DNA of 64,000 nucleotides from Agromyces mangrovi (GTDB taxonomy: Bacteria > Actinomycetota > Actinomycetes > Actinomycetales > Microbacteriaceae). This document shows, in pieces, positions 60,369 through 64,000 of this stretch. How positions within the stretch are numbered: position 1 is the stretch's first letter; each line of letters starts with the position of its first letter. Position numbers and translations under genes: made by a program. The notes under the pieces are model-generated. The model saw only the letters and a list, made by a program, of their open reading frames with translations. It made no database searches and was not told the DNA's origin. The stretch is taken from contig NZ_AP027737.1 of assembly GCF_030296695.1 (NCBI RefSeq), positions 2,046,001 to 2,110,000 on the forward strand. Direction: 5' to 3'.

Positions 60369-61106
60369 ATGACAGGTCGGGTCGACGGCAAGGTTGCACT
60401 GATCACGGGCGCCGCGCGCGGAATGGGGGCCTCCCATGCGCGGCTGTTGCTGGCGGAGGGCGCATCGGTGGTCATCGGCGACATCCTCGATGACGACGGT
60501 GCAGCGCTCGCCGCGGAGTTGGGCGAGCGCGTGCGCTACGTGCACCTCGACGTCCGCGACTACGGGCAGTGGGAGGACGCGGTTGCCACAGCGGTCGGCG
60601 TATTCGGGGGTCTCGACATCCTGATCAACAACGCGGGCCTCGTCAAGAGCGCACCGATCGACGAGCACTCGATCGAGGACTGGGACCTGGTGATCGCGGT
60701 CAACCTGTCGGGTGCGTTCTACGGCATCCGCGCGGCGGCTGAGGCGCTGAAGGCATCGGGTCGAGGCTCGATCATCAACGTGTCATCCGATGCCGGCCTC
60801 CAGGGATACGAGAAGATCACCGGCTACAACGCCTCGAAGTTCGGGCTGCGCGGTCTCACGAAGAATGCGGCGCTGGACCTCGGCCGCTACAACATCCGGG
60901 TGAACACGGTGCACCCGGGGCTCATCCGGACGCCGATGGTTGCGGGGATCGAGTTCCCCCAGGATCATGTTGCGCTGCACCGCGTCGGTGAGATGGAGGA
61001 GCTCAGCAAGCTCGTGCTGTTCCTCGCGAGCGACGAGTCGTCGTTCTCTACCGGAGCGGAGTTCGTGGCGGATGGCGGAGAAAGCGCCGGGCTCGCTCGC
61101 TACTGA
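60369..61106 (+). CDS. SDR-family dehydrogenase 2
   Basis: This 245-residue SDR has ALITGAARGMGASHA, LDILINNAG, NVSSDAGLQGYEKITGYNASKFG with catalytic Ser, Tyr and Lys, resembling 3-alpha/20-beta-hydroxysteroid-dehydrogenase-like enzymes. ATG 60369 is preferred because AGAAGG lies 9 nt before it; ATG 60360 would have the Shine-Dalgarno directly against it. The gap to SDR 1 is 32 bp, so they are one operon. Confidence 0.92.
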   Translation: MTGRVDGKVALITGAARGMGASHARLLLAEGASVVIGDILDDDGAALAAELGERVRYVHLDVRDYGQWEDAVATAVGVFGGLDILINNAGLVKSAPIDEHSIEDWDLVIAVNLSGAFYGIRAAAEALKASGRGSIINVSSDAGLQGYEKITGYNASKFGLRGLTKNAALDLGRYNIRVNTVHPGLIRTPMVAGIEFPQDHVALHRVGEMEELSKLVLFLASDESSFSTGAEFVADGGESAGLARY

Positions 61107-61164
61107 GCGCGGATGGTGAGGCAATGGGTGGCGTCGGGGCGGAGTCCCCGCCTGTCTCCTGCCG

Positions 61165-61740
61165 TCACGTGAGGGTGATTGCTCGGAACGCCTCGTCGAG
61201 CACTTCTGAGAAGGGCGTGTGCGGATGGCTCGCCGACCACAGTTCGAGCGCAACATCGAGGCATCCGAGGGCTGCCGCGGCGGCCGTGTGGCTCGCGAGC
61301 AGCGTGAGGTGAGGTTCGCGCTCTGCGAGCGCAGCAGCCAGTGCTGAACGCCACGAGGTGCGGCGCAGCCACATCGCTGCACTCAGGGAAGGGCTCGTCC
61401 AGGTGGTTGCGAGCAGGTCGAGCGCCCGTTCCGACGCCCCGGACTGCGCCTCGACGACGTCGTCGAGCGATCGCCGCAATGCGGTCCACGTGTCCTCGTC
61501 GTGCGGACGCTCCCTCAACCTGTCGGCGACCCGGTCCCCGACATTCATCAGTCCTTCGACGACCGCATCCGCCTTCGACCCCACGTGCCGGAGGTACGTG
61601 CTGCGGGATACCCCGGTCGCTGCCGCGAGGTCTTCCAGTGTCACGTTCTCGTAGCCGCGCTCGCTCACCAGATCGAGGGTCGCCTGCACGAGGGAGTTCC
61701 TCACAGCGGTCTGTGCGATCACGCGGGTGGGTTCGGGCAT
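61165..61740 (-). CDS. TetR-family regulator
   Basis: The 191-residue regulator has an HTH NSLVQATLDLVSERGYENVTLEDLAAATGVSRSTYLRHVGSKADAVVEGLM, then helices in the ligand domain. It is on the minus strand, downstream of the proline-racemase/cyclodeaminase pair, and may regulate it. ATG 61740. Confidence 0.9.
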   Translation of the reverse strand: MPEPTRVIAQTAVRNSLVQATLDLVSERGYENVTLEDLAAATGVSRSTYLRHVGSKADAVVEGLMNVGDRVADRLRERPHDEDTWTALRRSLDDVVEAQSGASERALDLLATTWTSPSLSAAMWLRRTSWRSALAAALAEREPHLTLLASHTAAAAALGCLDVALELWSASHPHTPFSEVLDEAFRAITLT

Positions 61741-61839
61741 GGGATGACTCTACGGGGCCGCGTCTCGCAAGGACGGCGGCCCGAGCGCAGGCGGCGCTGC
61801 GGTGAGGCGACTGTGCCGCTCGCGAACGGGAGCGGGAGC

Positions 61840-62829
61840 TCAGCGGAGGCTGAATCCTCGGGGCAGGGGATCGTCGTCGGCGAGGGCGAAGCTGCAGGTG
61901 CCGATCGGATGAGCAGTTCCGGCGATCTCGGGGATCACGCCATCGGGGGTCGTCTCGGCGATGCGGGAGTGGAACCGTGTTCCGATGATCGAGTCGTGCG
62001 TGAGGCGCTCGCCATCGGTGAGCGCTCCGGTTGATGCGAGCAGCGCGGTCCGCGCTGCCGTTCCGGACCCGCAGGGTGACCGGTCGACCTGCCCGTCGGC
62101 GAAGATCGTGACGTTGCGCTGCCAGGGGCCGGTCTCGTTCCTCCCCAGGTCATCGAACAGGACTGTCCCGTAGACCCCGCCGAGTCGAGGGTCTTCGAGT
62201 TGTGCGGCGGGGTGGTCGTTGAGTGCCCACTTGATCTCCCGTCCGATGGCGATCAGGTCCGTGACATGTTCCGGCTGCACCGTGAGCCCGACCGAGTCCG
62301 CGGCGAGCGTGGCGTAGATGGCACCGCCGTAGACGAGATCGACAGTCACGATGCCGCGGGTGGTCTCGAGGGTGATCTCTCGCTGCAGCACTCGGGACTC
62401 CACGCTTCGGAAGATCACGCCGGTGGTTCGTCCTCGTGTGCGTTGCACTCGCGCTTGCACTCGGCCGCTCGGCACGTCGATCGTGACGACTGCTTCGCCG
62501 TCGTCGGGAGCAGTGACGCGGCCGGTGGTGACCGCCCAAGCGCCCAGCGCCATGGTGCCGTGCCCACAGGCAGTCGAGAATCCGTCCTTGTGCCAGAAGA
62601 CGACCCCGAAGTCCGCTCCCGCATCGTCAGGCGGAGTGATGAAGCCGCCGTACATGTCGTCGTGTCCACGTGGTTCGAGACACAGGAATCGGCGGACGCG
62701 GTCGGGCTCTCCCGCCGCGGCATGCATCCGCCGCTCGGCCACCGATTCGCCCTCCGTCTCGACCGAGGTGACGATGCGAAACGGCTCGCCCGCGGTGTGC
62801 CAGTCCTGTGTGGTGATGCTGGGAGTCAT
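61840..62829 (-). CDS. Proline racemase / 4-hydroxyproline 2-epimerase family enzyme
   Basis: The 329-residue enzyme has both catalytic cysteines: FSTACGHGTMALGAWA and DRSPCGSGTAARTALLAS. A Cys-Cys pair fits a racemase or epimerase, not trans-3-hydroxyproline dehydratase, which has Thr at the second site in the family. Likely substrate is hydroxyproline or proline. ATG 62829 overlaps the stop of the upstream cyclodeaminase gene (TGATG). Confidence 0.9.
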   Translation of the reverse strand: MTPSITTQDWHTAGEPFRIVTSVETEGESVAERRMHAAAGEPDRVRRFLCLEPRGHDDMYGGFITPPDDAGADFGVVFWHKDGFSTACGHGTMALGAWAVTTGRVTAPDDGEAVVTIDVPSGRVQARVQRTRGRTTGVIFRSVESRVLQREITLETTRGIVTVDLVYGGAIYATLAADSVGLTVQPEHVTDLIAIGREIKWALNDHPAAQLEDPRLGGVYGTVLFDDLGRNETGPWQRNVTIFADGQVDRSPCGSGTAARTALLASTGALTDGERLTHDSIIGTRFHSRIAETTPDGVIPEIAGTAHPIGTCSFALADDDPLPRGFSLR

Positions 62830-63791
62830 CAGCGGTCGGCCTCCGGGGCGTGAGTGTCGAGCCGGGTGGAGACGGCGGCTGCGATGACCAGATCCTGCCA
62901 GGCCATCCCGCAGGTCTTCACCACGCGCGGGGAATCGAAGTTCACCGACGTCGCACCAGACGCGATCGCTCGGATGGTGATCAGCTGGTCCTCGTGCAGA
63001 TGTCCCTCGGCGATGGCCATGATCACGTCGCCGGCCTCGGCGGTCGCCACCGCGCGTCCCTCGACGATCACCTGACTGCGCTCGAGGAGTCCGCCGGGGA
63101 GCTCCCGACGGTGCGGCTCGTGTGAACCGATCGCGATCACGGTCGCCCGCGACGCAACGTCCCCCGAGGTGAGCAGCGGCTCGGTCGCCGTGGTCGCGCA
63201 CAGCACGATGTCGCACTCGGCGGCGATTCCGGGCGCTGCGGCAACGGCCTCGATGCCTTCGCCTCTCCAGGTCGCGGCGGCCCGGGCGCCCCGGTCGGGA
63301 GTCCGCCCGATCACGTGGATGCGGGACAGGGGACGGATGGCGGCCAGGGCTTCGACGTGCCTGCGTGCTTGCGGTCCCGTACCGAACACCGCGAGGGAGG
63401 ATGCGTCGTCGGGTGTCACCAGGTCGGCCATGGCTGCCGAGACCGCCGGTGTGCGCAGTGATGTGAGTGCCGCACCGTCCAGCACGGCGGTCGGCGACAG
63501 AGAGCTGGAATCGAACAGCAGCATCAATCCCTGGATCCGGTGCGGTGCGTGCACGTTCTGCGGATCGGCGACGGTCAGCACCTTGCACCCCGCAAACGAT
63601 CCGAGCTCACTCGGCATCAACAGGAACTGTCCCCCCACCAGAGGCGGCGACGAGCGCGGCGGCTGCGCGTTCGCATCGACGAGCGCGAGGGCCCGACGTA
63701 CCGCATCGATCGCGTCGCGCATCGGCAAGGAGGCGCGGATGTCCTCCGCGCCGATGACGCGAATGGAGGGGCGGTCGGACACGGGTGTCAC
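62829..63791 (-). CDS. Ornithine cyclodeaminase / mu-crystallin family enzyme
   Basis: The 320-residue protein has the NAD(P) motif LAVFGTGPQARRHVEALAAI and the family lysine/Arg region VGGQFLLMPSEL. This family includes ornithine cyclodeaminase and delta1-pyrroline-2-carboxylate reductase. With a hydroxyproline epimerase next to it, the latter or a related hydroxyproline step is favoured. Start GTG 63791; a second GTG at 63782 is possible. Confidence 0.85.
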   Translation of the reverse strand: MTPVSDRPSIRVIGAEDIRASLPMRDAIDAVRRALALVDANAQPPRSSPPLVGGQFLLMPSELGSFAGCKVLTVADPQNVHAPHRIQGLMLLFDSSSLSPTAVLDGAALTSLRTPAVSAAMADLVTPDDASSLAVFGTGPQARRHVEALAAIRPLSRIHVIGRTPDRGARAAATWRGEGIEAVAAAPGIAAECDIVLCATTATEPLLTSGDVASRATVIAIGSHEPHRRELPGGLLERSQVIVEGRAVATAEAGDVIMAIAEGHLHEDQLITIRAIASGATSVNFDSPRVVKTCGMAWQDLVIAAAVSTRLDTHAPEADR

Positions 63792-63958
63792 CCTATCGGC
63801 GGTCACCTCGGGTGGTGCATGGTTGTTGCGCAATAGTCGGGCGCTCGATTGTCGCACATGAGCCAGCCATCTAGCCTCGGTCGCTGACCGCCGCCGCGCG
63901 AGCGGGGCGGAGCGCACACGCTAGCCGTGCGCAGCCCACCGATGAAGTTGGAGGAACC

Positions 63959-64000
63959 GTGACCCGAACATCCCCTGTGCGCCGCGCCCCTGTCGCGCTC
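63959..64000 (+). CDS. Start of an apparently exported protein (3' end outside window)
   Basis: GTG 63959 follows GGAGGA; the 14 visible residues VTRTSPVRRAPVAL look like the basic start of a signal peptide. It is divergent from the hydroxyproline-type pair and may encode a binding protein of a transporter. Too short to assign. Confidence 0.55.
   Translation, partial: MTRTSPVRRAPVAL

Noticed and set aside
61135..61150. Terminator between SDR 2 and TetR
   Set aside because: Only a 5-bp stem; too weak to call.

Overview
The window is about 64 kb of very GC-rich actinobacterial chromosome. Almost every Asp is GAC, GTG starts are frequent, and there is a full menaquinone pathway, a Tad pilus without a secretin, FprA-type ferredoxin reductase and many short hairpin intergenic repeats. 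Together with a heavily over-represented octamer (CGGATGCC / GGCATCCG) this suggests the family Microbacteriaceae, possibly Agromyces or a relative; that assignment is inference. No rRNA, CRISPR array, insertion sequence or prophage is visible, and no stretch longer than 300 bases lacks a gene or named element.

Layout. 1-6.1 kb: 3' part of a giant surface-anchored amylase-pullulanase. 6.2-19.8 kb: menaquinone block (menC divergent from menB-menE-menA, then menD, menF, menG, a long-chain polyprenyl synthase and FprA), interleaved with small membrane proteins, a secreted SGNH hydrolase and a DUF427 protein. 19.8-30.8 kb: Tad/Flp pilus locus. Its core (two pilins, TadE, TadG, CpaB, TadZ, TadA, TadB, TadC) has visibly lower GC and lacks the octamer. 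It is flanked by high-GC genes: a prepilin peptidase on the left, and a second TadZ plus a degenerate prepilin-peptidase-like protein on the right. 30.9-37.1 kb: hydrolase, an HTTM membrane protein with a small exported partner, YajQ, an AbiEi-like/nuclease-like protein bracketed by 18-nt-periodic repeats, a LacI regulator and a PH-domain protein. 37.2-39.3 kb: tRNA-Tyr, a possible leader RNA/attenuator, a DUF3800 protein and an inositol-monophosphatase family enzyme. 39.5-47.9 kb: an M23 peptidase, then alpha-glucosidase divergent from a maltodextrin-type ABC importer; a strong promoter and two LacI-type operators lie between them. 47.9-53 kb: NUDIX, DUF222-HNH, tRNA-Thr and tRNA-Met, SnoaL-like protein, and a PadR-linked membrane pair. 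53-64 kb: catabolic accessory region poor in the octamer: esterase, GH78 rhamnosidase, an uncharacterised hydrolase-like protein, two SDRs, two TetR regulators, a 4-hydroxyproline epimerase/proline racemase family enzyme with an ornithine-cyclodeaminase family partner, and the start of an apparently exported protein.

Functional picture. The pullulanase, alpha-glucosidase and ABC importer make a starch/pullulan to maltodextrin utilisation route. The men genes supply MK, with the prenyl chain made by the adjacent synthase.

Sequence quality. Six genes (menE, menA, tadV-like peptidase, second tadZ, DUF222-HNH, rhamnosidase) are each interrupted by exactly one missing base in a G/C homopolymer, and restoring it rejoins a full-length family-typical protein. 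This looks like homopolymer contraction in the assembly rather than six real mutations. The menE, menA, tadV, tadZ2, HNH and rhamnosidase entries therefore give the whole-gene span.
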